Shown here: positions 11,466-23,673 of the stretch, piece after piece
Numbering within the stretch: position 1 is the stretch's first letter
Layout of the letters: every line of letters begins with the position of its first letter
Made by a program: the position numbers and the translations under genes
Source of the DNA: Pisolithus tinctorius
Taxonomy: Eukaryota > Basidiomycota > Agaricomycetes > Boletales > Pisolithaceae
Direction: 5' to 3'
Length of the DNA: 64,000 bases
Assembly (NCBI GenBank): GCA_024663395.1
Contig: JANFAH010000013.1
Span: 62,001-126,000, forward strand
The notes under the pieces: generated by a model
What the model was told of the DNA's origin: nothing
The model's database searches: none
What the model saw: the letters and a program-made list of their open reading frames with translations, nothing else

Positions 11466-12551
11466 ATGGCGTCACCAATGGAAGAACCCTCTGAGTCCAC
11501 AATGGAACCCGCCCCAGTGCAGGCGCACGAACCTCCAACGGCACCAGCTGCCATGTCAACGGTCAACAAGAAACGTCCCAAAATCGATCTCGCCGTTCAG
11601 AGCGGTGAACGCAGGCGCGGCAAGAGCATGTTTGGCATCGTACTCGGCACTTTGAAGAAGGCAAAGCTCGAGGACAAGGAGCGAAATGCGAGCGAAGCGG
11701 TGTGTTTTTTTTCCCTACTCCTGCCAAAGATGAGAGCAGATCCGCTAACGAGACTCATACAGGCGAAAAAGAGACACTTGTTAGAGCAGAGACTACAGGC
11801 TAAGCTACAGAAAGAGACTGACTCCGTCAGACGCGCAGAAGAGGCCAAGAAAGACAAAACTACCGCTAATAGGAAGGAAGAGGAACTTCAGCTCAAGGAC
11901 TCCATCGTTCGTGTCTTCATGCCATAGCTTTTAAAGGTCGACTGACAGTGCTGACTAGTACAAACTTCGACGGATCCGGTTACCGTTATTGAGCAACTTC
12001 TTGTCAACGTCTGACATTATCCCATCAGATCCGACGTCGGCCACATCGTCGGACCCTCTCGCACCACTTCCTCGATCACATCCACCACCCTTGTACTATC
12101 GCCCTGCCATATTGACCCCCTCACAGGAGGCGTTCCTTGCGAAACGCCAGACAGAGGTGAGCGTTTTTTGTTCATGTGAGGGGTGACTATAATAAGTATG
12201 GCTATTCAGGTCGCGGAAGCCATTGAGAAAGAATGGCTTGCTTTCCGCGAGGAAAGAACAGCAGGTATCGAGGAAATAAAGCGGCTCCGCCAACGCGTCT
12301 CAGAAGAAGAAGCTCGGCAGAGGAAAGAGCGTGAAGCCAACAGGGAAGAAACACCCAAAGAAGAGGGTGAAGGTGGACGGGACGAGGAGGCTGAGGAGCA
12401 GCGGGTCAAAGAACCCGAATCGGCAATGGAAGTGGACGAAGAACGGAGGTCTGAATCGGCGGCACGGAAAGAGGATGTTTGCAGGGAACCGGATCGAAAA
12501 GATGAGCCTGCGCCAATGCAGGCAGATGATGAAGATGCTGTCGAATACTGA
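11466..12551 (+). CDS. Pinin/SDK/MemA domain splicing-associated protein
   Basis: Pinin-family proteins associate with the exon-junction/ASAP-PSAP machinery and spliceosome in the nucleus. Four exons (11466-11699, 11763-11906, 11959-12156, 12210-12551) give 305 residues. The MemA core is explicit: RRRGKSMFGIVLGTLKKAKL, EDKERNASEAAKKRHLLEQR, then ETDSVRRAEEAKKDK and, across intron 2, KDSIYKLRRIRLPLLSNFL. The C-terminal half is a charged coiled coil (AIEKEWLAFREERTAGIEEI) that becomes Glu-rich and ends in DDEDAVEY. Intron 2 uses a weak GTTCGT donor, chosen because it restores the conserved KLRR motif. A decayed copy of the last exon and 3' flank lies near 33.5 kb. Confidence 0.92.
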
Positions 12552-13309
12552 ACTTATGTGGGTATGTTCTGCCTCTATTTCTCGCTCGTTAGTTGCCTCT
12601 TGGCGTTGGTGTACCGTACGATCAGAAAATGAATGGCAAGTGCTACTTGGCGGTTTCCCTTCGCGTTGCTATGTAACGGGCATCTACCGTGTCTCGAAGC
12701 AGCAAAAGAGAAAAAAACGTCCGAGTCTTTCCCGAGTCTTTCCCTTATCAATTGGGAATGATCCCTAGTAATGCTGTACCTGCTGAGGTGAATCCTCGCT
12801 TCTGGACTGATATCAATTGGACAGCCTCAGATCCCAATACTAGCTCTCGAACACGCGGACAGGCATACCAGTGCGTATAGTGGCTCGTAACAGCGACCTT
12901 GCAATGTTAACCTTGCATTAATATCGGTCCGACGTCCAACAATTAACACAATATATACTACTTGCGTAGGCCCCACCCGGTCTTCACATCGATCGTCTGC
13001 GGCGTGGGAAGCACATCCTGGGTTCCACCCATGGGTTGAATGGGGAATCAACCCACACTGAACCCACATTTATGAATTGGGCTTGCATTGGATGACCATT
13101 GGCTGAACATCAAGCACTCTTGATACCATTCTAATTAGAGGTGCAGTAGCATCCCACAAGTATTTCACTTGGAAAGCCAGGTTAAAGAGGATGGGTTCAA
13201 CCCCAGGCTACTAGCTTGCCTCGTTGCGTACAGAATAGGTCATCTCAGGCGGGGCTACTGTCATAAAGAATCCCTGAGAGAGTGCAGCATCAGAGGAAGA
13301 TGATTGAGA
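12552..13309. other. Pinin 3' flank and gene-free sequence
   Basis: The first 130 bases are the pinin 3' flank that recurs near 33.6-33.77 kb. Around 13020-13075 there are clustered short GGGTT/AACCC inverted motifs, including a 7-bp stem GGGTTGA/TCAACCC. They may be relics of a small DNA element, but no terminal repeats or target duplication could be shown. No gene was seen. Confidence 0.4.
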
Positions 13310-13965
13310 TGGTACGCAATAATCTCACTGGGGATCCCCCGAACTAGTGCTTAGCGACCCAGATTTAGCAGCAGTCACTGAACGTGTTGTCTGTGGGTGG
13401 CAATGACATGCGCTTCTTGACTGGGATTGATGGCTCCACACTCTTCGTACAATAGGTTTCACGGAATGTACTCGTAGATGCCTTGGATCGTAAAGATGAC
13501 CGGTTGAAGGGGCATCGGGGGATCGACCCGAAACGCCGCAACGATAGGGTGAACTTAGGAGGACAAATGACATTCTGTAAGGTGACCGCCCGTATCAGGT
13601 TCACGGGTTACCTCCAGGGGTGGATTGTTCTTTTTCTCTTGCGCGCTGAGCATGACGGCGTTGTGGCGGGCCAAACGGTATATGCTCGAGTTTGTCGATG
13701 CGATTATGGCATACTTTGCACAGATAAGGGATCCATCGGGGAGGGAGGGGGCCGGTATCGGTAGTCAGTTGTCGGTTACACTTTGCGCATTTGAAACAGT
13801 CGACGTGGAAGAAAAACTGGTTAGATTGGGTGGGGAGTGAGAGGGCGAAGCGAGCGGATGAATAAGTGACGTACCCGAATGCTACAACAAAGCCTCCACG
13901 TCCGTTTACTGCGGATTGTTTACAACCTGGACAGAGCCCACTCTCGATAGCAGTACGTGAGTTGG
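13310..13965 (-). pseudogene. Decayed LIM-domain (Rga1-type LIM/RhoGAP) gene fragment
   Basis: Rga1-type proteins carry paired LIM domains and a RhoGAP domain and control Cdc42 in polarity. The minus strand shows a LIM half-finger (GLCPGCKQSAVNGRGGFVVA), then FFHVDCFKCAKCNRQLTTDT. After a frame change come PDGSLICAKYA, CKVCHNRIDKLEH and QRRHAQRAREK, all recognisable pieces of fungal LIM/RhoGAP N-termini in the right order. They lie in different frames, the second LIM finger is mostly missing, and there are stops and no RhoGAP domain. Intron junctions do not restore the frame. The 13310-13610 part is a weaker, Ser-rich tail. A broken duplicate is the best reading. Confidence 0.65.
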
Positions 13966-14267
13966 CTAACCTGGAGGTAACCCGTCATGAGTACTGTACA
14001 GGGAATCTGAAAGCCCACACAGAAAGGTCAGCGGTCTGGTTGATGGACCACGAAATAAAGACAGACGTCGACTGTGGAGACGAACTAATGACCGGGCCAC
14101 GGGCAGAGCTCGTCGAGCGCGTACGACAGTTTCCAAATAGCCCGGCTTTCTACGCACCATGACAAGGTGTAAGGTTTCGTGTTTATAGCATAGTAGATGG
14201 ATATGTCAGTAAGCACAAATCCAAATTATACGTACACACATAATACTCATAAGTTTCCGTCCGTCTA
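13966..14267. other. Spacer between LIM relic and DNA2
   Basis: This is the 3' flank of DNA2 and sequence upstream of the LIM relic. Nothing recognisable was seen. Confidence 0.5.
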
Positions 14268-17200
14268 TTAATCGCTATTCAATACATCTTTCAAGATGGG
14301 TCGACCATTCAATATACCATCTCGCGCAACCGCGGTTCTTGGCTTCTTCGGTACTGTAAGGTTTTCAATCATGATGTCTTCGTTCTCCCCAGCTCGTTTG
14401 GTGCTGCAGGATAGCGACAGTTTCTGAAGTGGTTGCAAGGAAGGATGCAAGTTCTGCGCGCCTTCTTGCAGCGTAAGCACCCACTTCCGCTCGTCCATCA
14501 GCACCAAAAAGTCTGCAAGGAGTTTTGTAGTTCCAAGAGTCCTTCGGGATCCGATGATGATGAGCTTTGACTGGGCACGTGTAAACGAAACATTGACCCT
14601 TCGCCAGTCCTTCAGTAGATCGCCAACCTGACCCGACCAGGTGATCAGAACGAATCAGGGCGTGTAAGCAAGGGTATCCGACACTAACCTGACCAGTCTC
14701 ATTCGACTTCACCATCGATATAATAATACAGTCCTTGTCCCGGCCTTGGCTCTTGTCGGCGGTAAGTATTTCAATGTCGTTCTTACCCTGCAGCAGGTGG
14801 GATAAGAGCTTATTTTGCTGGTGGTAAAGTGACATAATGCCAATTTGTCGCTGCGAGACTCCGCACTGCAGGAGAGCCTCTGCAATTTGGTACACCAGCT
14901 TGCCCTCTACCTCATTCTGGACCAAATCCCCAACTCGGGAATCGAAAGCAGGCACTTGATCTGTGTCGACAAAGATCGCTTTGCACCTGATAGGGACGGT
15001 CAGCAGATTCCTTGATTTCCTTAAACCTCTTCACGCTCACTTCTCATCTAGGAGATGCTCAAGCCAACATGCTCCATCCAAACATAAGCAATTGCCTGAC
15101 TCGCGCAAATTATCGATAAAGGTCCGGTTAGGGAGAACAAGACTTCGGTTGGCGACGGCCTCGGATCCGCAACGAAGACGATTACTGTATATTAATTTGT
15201 TAGAGAGCTGCATGATATCCTCGTTCATGCGATACTGGTAGGTTAAGTCCGTGACAGCTTGAGGATGTGCCTCTGAGAGCCGCCTAAAGAGCGAAACCTC
15301 TAGGCCTGCCTTCTTTGCTGCAGGATTGCGAACCTGATAGAAAGTTAAAATCGATGACGATGGGGGAGATAAAAACAGGCTCACAAGAGGCGGAAGTTGA
15401 AAATGATCACCGACGAGGACGAACCTTTCGGCAAAGCGAAGTGGCCCAAGACATGTGGGCAGCGTGATTTGCGATGCCTCATCGACGATACAATAGTCGA
15501 ATTTACGCCGAGTAAAAAGTGCACTTGGGAGACCATCAAAGGAAGTCAAGTCACCTCTTTTCATGGAGTACTCACTGGTCGATGGTCAAACAAGTAGTTG
15601 CAACGACCGGGGGTGACATGATCTGGTTCTCCAACTGTTCAATTGTCGTGGCGGTCTTGCGCGCCGAGAGCGTAAATTCCCGGGTGTCAGGGTGAACCTA
15701 TACAGCGTGCTTAGTCGACAGTGACAAAGAAATTTCCGAGGATGTCACCTTGTCTGGATTGCCCAGCCGAAGTATTCCAAAATCGTCGTCCTTAAGCTTG
15801 AGCAAGATAGTGTCTACCGCGGAATGCGTGTAAGACGTAAGTAAAACCGTCTTTCCCATCCCAACAAACGTCCGAATCAAAGCTGCAATCACGGTGGTCT
15901 TGCCCGTCCCAGGCATCCCAAGAATCAGTGCATAGTCGTGAGCACTCAGGACGCGCGCCATCGCCCCAAGCTGGCTCGGGTTTAAGTAACCAGTAGCCTC
16001 CACGTACTCGGGCACGTCCCGTAAGGTGTCTAGTGTGGTTTGTTCGTCACCAAAGGTCGGAGTTCGCAGATCCACGACGAGCTCAAGACGTTTTGAATCG
16101 CCCTCAGCGTAAAAAAGATGCGCAAGATTATCTCTAATGCGACCCAATCCAGATACGAGTTCATCTTTGTCTATTCGGAACAGAGGTGTGATTCGGCCCT
16201 TGGTCTTGCGCAGGGCTCGTAAGCGCGAAGTGATTTTCATGATGGACAATTCGTGGTCAACCCCAACGACAACTTCGGTTGGAGAGAGGTGGAGGATAAA
16301 TCCGCGTGCCAAAGCCAGAAGTTCAGGTTCAACAGAGATCGAAATAGCGTCACCAAACGTCATGTGTCCATTAAGCAGCGATGGATAATCTTCAGCCGCC
16401 AGACCGTCTCGCGCCCGCACGAAACGATAGGTATGGCGATGGATCTTACCGGTGCCGCCTGTTTGTGAGGGAACGTAGGAAGGATCAATAATCATGGAAC
16501 CAAAGCATCTCCCTTTCTCTTCACGTTCCTGTGCATTCATGGTCCATAGCTCTTTCTTGAAACGGACAGCATCCTGTTCTTCAAGAGTAATAAGAGCTTC
16601 CCACCGTTTGAAGAATTCCGCCTGAGAAGGTGTCAAGTGTGATGTCTTGAGTTCGTATATCCCTGCAATTGGGGACGAATCATCTTCTGCGTTTTCCACC
16701 GCCTGCAACATATACCAAGGTCAGAAGCTTAGAAGAAATACATCCAAGGAAGCCACCGTCACCTTACGGTACAGCATGCAGGTATCCAAGGCGTAGCACT
16801 TCTTGCATATACGTTCGTCATCGAGCGTCGGAGGTAAAAATGCTTCCTGTACTTTGTTCTGTTTCGCTCGCCGCGTCATGTACCCAGCCATCTCATTCCT
16901 TGCGATGATCAGTGCTCTGAGCTCGTTCCTTCCTCGGGGTACTCTCACGACTTCTTCACTCTGAGTGTAATACAAAAGCCCACTGGGTACTTCCACCCCA
17001 TAACGCTCTTCCGAAAGAAGAGTATAAAGCATTGTTTGGGCTCGGTGTTCCATTCCCGCAATAGATCGCCCGGTTTTAATCTCTAAAGGCATCGGGTGAG
17101 ATGAAAGGACAGGAGCATTCTTGGCGTGCTTCTCAGTAGTGATTTCTGCGATGACGGCCTGTACGCTGGCATCAAGTTTACCTTTGAGACCGTATTTCGG

Positions 17201-18629
17201 AGACCAAATATCTTCTTCCACATCGAGTATTTCGTTAATGGCCAAACGCGAACTCTGATTCACGGTTTCTCGAGTATTCGTCAAGACCGCATCGGGCTAT
17301 CGGTACCATGTTAATGCGGAACACGACTCCACTATGAACAACGTACTTTCGGCTCTTCAGCAATATACCGCTTGGAGAACATACGAAGTCCCTTTGAACG
17401 GAGTGTCACCTCCCGTATTGCTTCCTCGATAGTAACACCAATCTTCACAAGTTCGGAGAGATTTCGTGAGATAGCATCCTCAATGAGGTCGTGGATATAC
17501 GCCTTGTCCCATCGATTAGCTAGCAGACATGTTTGCATGACCTCGTGTAGGGTGTTCCCCCAGACTAGCGATGGAGTCACGTCCGAGCTCGAGTGAACAA
17601 GAGCGGACAGCAGAGGCTTGCGTTTACACTGGGAAGCATTGGACAACGCAGTTGCCGTCAGCAAGAAATCAGGATGGTGAATGATGAGATTCTCCTTCGA
17701 TGAAATCACAATGAAACCATTGGAGTCGAAGTTCCCCAAAACATTTACAGTGTCCCCTATGGAAGGGTTATACGTACTTGACAATTGCGTAGAAATTCTC
17801 CCCGCACCTTCTCTTATGTCTAGCTCCGCCCAGTCATCACGCAAAATGATGGTATAAGAGTTATCCTGCGGCTGGCTTTTGACCAACAAAACCTGTTTAA
17901 TTTGGGGGTAAGAGGTATCGACAGGACTACTCAACCAACACCGACCTTTTGCAAATCAAATTTCGAGCCGCCCTCTATTGACCGAACGACGCACCGAGTG
18001 CATCCCGGACTAGTATACGCATGAGATGCGGGAGCACGCGACTTTTTAATAATTCATTCCAAATGCGGAATCACCATTGATAATAGGAGCCAACCTTTGC
18101 AGTTTTGAGCCGCTCGCCCGGTGAAAGAATATCGCTCTCCATGTCATCCCAATCCCAATTTTCCGCCCCATCTAAGAGAAACTCAATGTCTAAATGTTCG
18201 GTGCTTCTGACCAAGTGAGCAGACGAGCAAGCCTTCCGGTCCAGGGGGGACTGCTTCACGGGAGACTGCCTTTGTTTGAGGGGTGAGCGCTACACGGAAG
18301 TGAGCAGGCAACGACAGGTAATGTGATAAAAATATCACCTTGGTCTTGGTTGGACTCGATTTGTTTTTCTTCGGCGTTATGAAATCCGCTTCCATGTCCG
18401 TCCAATCCCAGGTCTCAGCACCGTCCAATAGCATGAGCAAGTCAGCATCCAACATTCCTTTCGAGGAATCCACGTTCTCAGTATTGGCATGCTTCCTCGC
18501 GTTCGTTGGTGACCTAGTCGAGCGTGCCACTTGCTTGGCTTCGACCGGCTCTGCACCGTCGAGGCCCGAGAGGAGGTTGTTCAAGAAGTCGGTTTCGTCA
18601 ACCGTAGAGTGTTTCACTTGGTTCTCCAT
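14268..18629 (-). CDS. DNA2: DNA replication ATP-dependent helicase/nuclease Dna2
   Basis: Dna2 cleaves RPA-coated 5' flaps in Okazaki fragment maturation and resects double-strand breaks. At least ten exons, about 1260 residues; the last eight exons, down to 14268-14627, join cleanly. The nuclease domain shows [13 protein letters not shown] and PLEIKTGRS (metal-binding Asp and E-x-K). The Fe-S cysteines are SNASQCKRK and [11 protein letters not shown]. The SF1B helicase has Walker [19 protein letters not shown], motif [43 protein letters not shown] and [13 protein letters not shown]. The acidic N-terminus carries two copies of an LLDGAE-WDW-DME motif. The junction near 17.95-18.09 kb (exon 2 to exon 3) is not resolved: donor and acceptor phases disagree unless a small exon lies between. 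Confidence 0.95.
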
Positions 18630-21305
18630 CCTCCTGGTTAACAGCGGTCAGGTACAAATCGGTGTCCCTCCCTGGGACTGTGCTCGGCAGACGCGTTCTG
18701 TCAACCCTCCACGCGTGCGCGTCATTTGTCTCTATTTGGGCCAAATAAGGATATAACTTGACATGCCTTATATGTGCTTATTTGATCAGCATGGAAAAAT
18801 CAAGTATCGCTCTTTTGCCTCCGCGGTCGCTTTTAATACCTGATTTGCTTTTCGACCTTGCCATTTCCTGATCGTGGAGCACTGGCCTGCCAAGTAAACT
18901 TTGCGTTACAATTTCTGTCCTGCGGTGGGAGGTGGAAAGCGACGAGCATATATGCGAGGGTCGTCTGACTGCAGCCATCACTCGACCGACACTCCCAGGC
19001 CAATGCTTCTGTTACCCAGAGCGACACATGGGGTATTCTGCATGTATATTACCTGCTCAGGGTCCTTCTGATGCCAGGGCTTGGCCAAGCGACTGAGAAA
19101 TCGGCGGAAGCAGGCATTGACATCACTTACCAATTCCTGTACGTGCATGGCCAACTTAATGGCAGAGACCCCATAAGTCCGGGATCCGACAGTTCCGAAA
19201 CGTATGTAAGTCATTCAGCGCTCCTTGCTGTTGCTCGTTGTGCTCTCTCCTCCAGTGCAATACTGCCATGTTTCCAAGCTTTTTTACATCATGACATGTG
19301 TGCATTCGTCGTCATCTCGTGGGTGTCAGGATGCAGTCCAACACTTGAAGAATCCTCCCGGCCAGTGTCGGACCCCTGACTGACGTTGTAAGCGACGCAT
19401 TTTCGTGCTCCCTTGTGGCAGTGCACAACGTGGCTTGTATATCCATTAATCAATATGGTGCGCGACCCACAGAATACTCACGACTGCCCTCATCCTGGAT
19501 TGGTAGCATCCCACAATAATGATAGGAAATGACAAGTATGTAAGGTGCATCAACATGCCCTTATCGATATTCCTCCGCAAAGTGCCGGCCTAGGCTGCCG
19601 TGGCGTGGATTCGTCGATGGTGATATCAGACAGAGTGCTCCAGCCTGCCACATAACCCCTTAAAGGCCCTCTGTCGAGTAATCGCGAACGCTCGCCCGAG
19701 AGAGAGAATATTCCCTCTTTGGTATAGAACCACTATTCAAAGTACACAGCGCCACTGGAGTTACACATGACCTCCTCGACCAGCAACGAGGTGGGTAGCA
19801 AGCTTTCACCAAAACGGTTCAGCAGCTGACGTGGACTCCATCCCCGCCGGACTTACCGCATTGTTTGATCTGCAAAATAACAGGCTTAAATAAGCTCAAC
19901 CCTCGACAAGTGCCATTACATACATGCTTTCACCGCATGCGGCGCCACATTGGATAACTTGTGGATAGCAGGCCCCAAACCAGTTCGCGCTACTATGAAT
20001 TATGGAGCCCTGCACTGGCTAACAGCCTCGCGGGCAGGCGGTCTAGGCGAGATATGAATCACACGAACCCGCCATGATATATGCATTTGAGCACTGACTG
20101 ACATATGCATACTCAAAAGGTTCATTGGCTACAGCATGCAACGCGCAGTCGCTTCGGCCAGGAGTCACTACTAGTACCGTGACAAGAAGAGCATTGTACG
20201 ATCGATCGATAGGACATGAATTCCGTCCGATCGATCCGCCCTTTTGATTCGAATTTGGCTAAGAACAGTTGACGGACATCAAATACCACAACCGCGAATT
20301 CAATGCACACTTTCCTCACCTCACGTTGAATAGACCAGATTTATACTAGCCTTGAACTACCCCGACAGACTCTACGGAGAATCAATTTCTCACGAAATGA
20401 CCTGAAAACTGCTTTGCACCATGGTCATCGTTCACATATGTAGTGCGGAAATTTGAAGGTGGCAACACTTGCACGTGTTGGCAGTATAGCCCAAGGGGTA
20501 AGAGGGGACCAGTGCGATGGTCCCCATATCATAACCCCTTCCCAGCAGATGAGTCTCTTGATACCAACTACGACAAGTTGATCGAGCCGCGATTCCGGAT
20601 TTGTGTGTTGAAGGCTGCCTACCACCGGAATTTCAAACGGTGGTTGTTGCTGACGGCTACGGTAGAGTTCGTAAATTTTGGCATTTACGTCCCCTTGTGA
20701 ATTATTTTTGTTCCAGAACTCTACCCAGCACTTAGGAGTCTTCAAGATATCTGGACGCGGCCTATGTGTGGGGGAGCCGAGGCGAATAAGAGCTATTCTT
20801 AAGTAAAGCAAGTGTGATTCACGCACGTTCTAGTTTAATGTTGAATGCCTCATTGTCAAGCTTCGAAAGTTGTTGCTGGTTTTGGCGAAGGGCCTCAAAG
20901 TGATCCTAGTATTACTTATGGCCAGTACTCATTCATCCTGGAATAACACAAAGCATCGATACAGATAATCGGCGTAGCGATATCAGTCGCGTTCCTCGAC
21001 TGTGAAGGCTGGAGCAAAAATGTGACAGGTGATGGCGAGGTTACGGGAGTGTAGTAAATATTATTAGTCCTGTGAGGATGAAAAAATTTAATAACAGAGC
21101 GGTTCAAAACTACAAGGCAAGGCGATAACACTCGGCGCTAATGAACACAGCCACATGAACATATCCTACGAACCCGATAGGTGCGACGAAGTGGAAAGCA
21201 ACGAAGGTCGTAGAGCACAGCTCCAATGGGACGGACAACCCAAAGCTCCCTTGATGGACACATTTCTGTACACGAAAGCGTCGCCCTCCCAAACCCAGAC
21301 GGACC
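18630..21305. other. Gene-free stretch
   Basis: This contains the DNA2 promoter (minus strand, from 18630) and the 3' flank of the TEA gene. ORFs at 20425-20826 and 19071-19379 have no recognisable features. A perfect 8-bp stem GGGGACCA/TGGTCCCC with a 6-nt loop lies at 20504-20525. No transposon genes or RNA genes were recognised. Confidence 0.45.
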
Positions 21306-23600
21306 TTACATGAACTGACACACGGTCAACCGCTTCCACAGATTCAATCGAAGGAAGGGACTCACATATGAATTCAGGTCCTTCGGAAAGAATGGTGCAG
21401 GAGATCGAGCATTCGACCCACCACTTGTCCCGTGCAAGCTTCCAGCAGTCATACTCGAACTCCCCATGGAGCCGTGATCCCCACCTAAACCCTGTGACAT
21501 GTCGACATCGTCGAATCTGAAGAAGTCCTCTTCGTTGGCGAGCATGAGTGGGTCCGCAAGCGTAGCATCCATCGCCGACGTGTACGGTGCCACAGGGACG
21601 TGGGAAACAGAAGAAGCGGGAGAATATGCGTCATACCTGGCATACGGATGGGCATGTCCTTGTGAAGACACATATCCGTGTTGGCCTGGATTTGCATATC
21701 CCGAATGTACCTGCTGTTGCACACTATATTGCCTCATCCCCTGGGGAGAGGAAGAGGACTGGGAGGAATGTATATGGCCAACACTCCCCAGGCCAGGTTT
21801 AAGGGACAACATTGGGGATAGATATGACGAAGACGAGGAAGCCGTATAGGTAATCGGACTCGGAGAGTGTGAAGAATACGATCCCGAAGCCGAGTTCCTT
21901 GAGCCGGGGATAGAGGGTGGTAAGGGAGCCGTCGAATGCGACCCGCCAGCCTTGACATTGGGTGGGTATCGGAAATGATATATCGCTGAGAAGATTTTGA
22001 CTGGGCGCGGTCGGGATGTCTGTAGGCCACGAGAAGGGTGAGGTGGAGGCGAGAGTACATTGTCGGGGGGACGGTATACGTCTTGGATTATCGTGTACAT
22101 TGTCGGATCTGTCATGCCGAGTGAAGATGGAGGGTGGCGTTCAGCCAACCGCGAGAAACGCAAAATAAACGGATATGGCAGGAGGGTGCGGCACACGTGC
22201 AGCCACGTGGGTTAAAGGCAGCGATTAAGGAAGCACTCCCATCAGCATATTTCCCCGGGAATGAGTGAAACACCGACCTGTAGCTTTACACAATATGTCC
22301 CAGTACTTGGGCACTAAGGCTGTATTATACAGCGATGGTCTGTCGTTTTTCGACGGCGGCGAAGGTACGGATGAAGAAGTGGAGGTGGAAGTAGGTCCAG
22401 GAGAATAGTAAGGTCCCACATACTCCAACTTGGTGTCCTCCGAATGCACGGGTGCTCCATCTAACAGGACAATATAGGACGACTTTCCCACCACGGGCGT
22501 TGGTGATACGAAGGTGACAATCGGTTCGATGTCGCGCATGCGGCGCGCCGGCCCAGAGCCACCCGGTGGCCTTATGGAAGAAGAGGACGAAGAAGATGGA
22601 GAAGGGGTAGCAGAAAATGACAATGGGGAATTAGAATGAGTTGAGGATGACCAGCGGGGGCTTGAGGGGTCGGGAAGGATATCGATATACACTGGCGTCC
22701 TTGAATCTGCAGTTTGGGACTGCTTTGACGTGGATGACGGTGGTGACATAACGAGGACGTTGTCTAGTGGTGTTAGTGGAGTAAGGGAGCAGGATGGTGA
22801 GGAGGAGCAGGATGAATCGGAGGAGGAAACGTCAGATGGTATAGTATGTAGGAAGGTTTCACCGGTCAAGAGTGGGGACGAGGGTTGGCACTGTGAAGTG
22901 CCCGCGTTCGAACATAAGTAGGCAGCGGCTGATTGAGGCCGAGTAGGAGCACGATAACAGCGCGTGAGGGAATCGATTACTGAGATGACAAACATAAACA
23001 TAAACAACGTTTGATGAAAAAAGCGTGAAATTGAATAAGTTGAGTGCGCAAACAGAGCGCAGCAAATCATGATGAAAGGCCGCAGGGGGGTCATTGGATC
23101 CATGATCATTACTCACATTGGCGACCCTCGGCAGTGTCTCTGAGTTGTTGAAGACGACTGCCCACCTGCTTGGCGGATCTGACCTTTCCGGTTGAACGGT
23201 AAATGTAATCGGAGATGAAGCGATTACGCATCGGAAATCGGCCGAGGATACGTGTTTCCCTCGAGTCCTCGGGAACATATTCCTGAAGAGCTGAGTGGGA
23301 TGAACAATGAGGAAGATGTATTGAAAAATTGATCAAAGAACACGATGTGTAACGAGCACCTTTCAGCATGGTTGCCTCGAGATGGGGAGGCCACACTGCT
23401 TCAGCCTGACCCTTGAGGGTCTTCCAGGATTTGCGTGTCTTGAGAATGATATGCAATATGTCTTCGGTGGTTTTGGGGGCATGGTGATATGGACCGTGGG
23501 GTGAGGGGAGAACGTGTTGGCTGGAAAGAGGTATATCTGGTAGGCCAGGGTCGTGCTCCGAGTGGCTGTTAATATCACGAAGGCCAATTGAGAATGTCAT
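21306..23600 (-). CDS. TEA/ATTS-domain transcription factor (AbaA/Tec1/TEAD class)
   Basis: TEA proteins bind CATTCC/CATTCT-type sites and in fungi control development and dimorphism. Exons 23360-23600, 23117-23290, 22278-22928 and 22108 downward. The TEA domain spans the first intron: KTTEDILHIILKTRKSWKTL, then EAVWPPHLEATMLKALQEY, RFPMRNRFISDYIYRSTGK and VRSAKQVGSRLQQLRDTAEG. Helix 3 (TGKVRSAKQVGSRLQQL) is well preserved. The rest is a long Ser/Pro-rich region with one ordered patch (EPIVTFVSPTPVVGKSSYIV) and an acidic segment, EEDFFRFDDVDMSQGLGG, that could be an activation domain. A 51-nt intron at 21315-21365 is optional because it keeps frame (ending NSYFM if removed), giving about 605 residues. 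The start is the first true ATG; a longer reading would need a TTG. Confidence 0.9.
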
Positions 23601-23667
23601 TAAGACGGGAAGGGGACGGGTGAGGGTTCGGTGATCTGACAAGAAACAGGGAAATGACAAGCGGATC

Positions 23668-23673
23668 TATATA
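23668..23673 (-). promoter_or_regulatory. TATA box of the TEA-factor gene
   Basis: TATATA lies about 70 bases upstream of the ATG at 23600, which also supports that start. Confidence 0.45.

Noticed and set aside
13020..13075. Clustered GGGTT/AACCC inverted motifs suggestive of a MITE
   Set aside because: No terminal inverted repeats with target-site duplication could be defined.
20504..20525. Perfect 8-bp hairpin GGGGACCA/TGGTCCCC
   Set aside because: Isolated; no T-run, no RNA fold around it and no partner copy, so probably chance.
23600..23660. Upstream extension of the TEA-factor start to 23660
   Set aside because: The extension begins with TTG, and the TATATA box lies only a few bases before it; the ATG at 23600 fits better.
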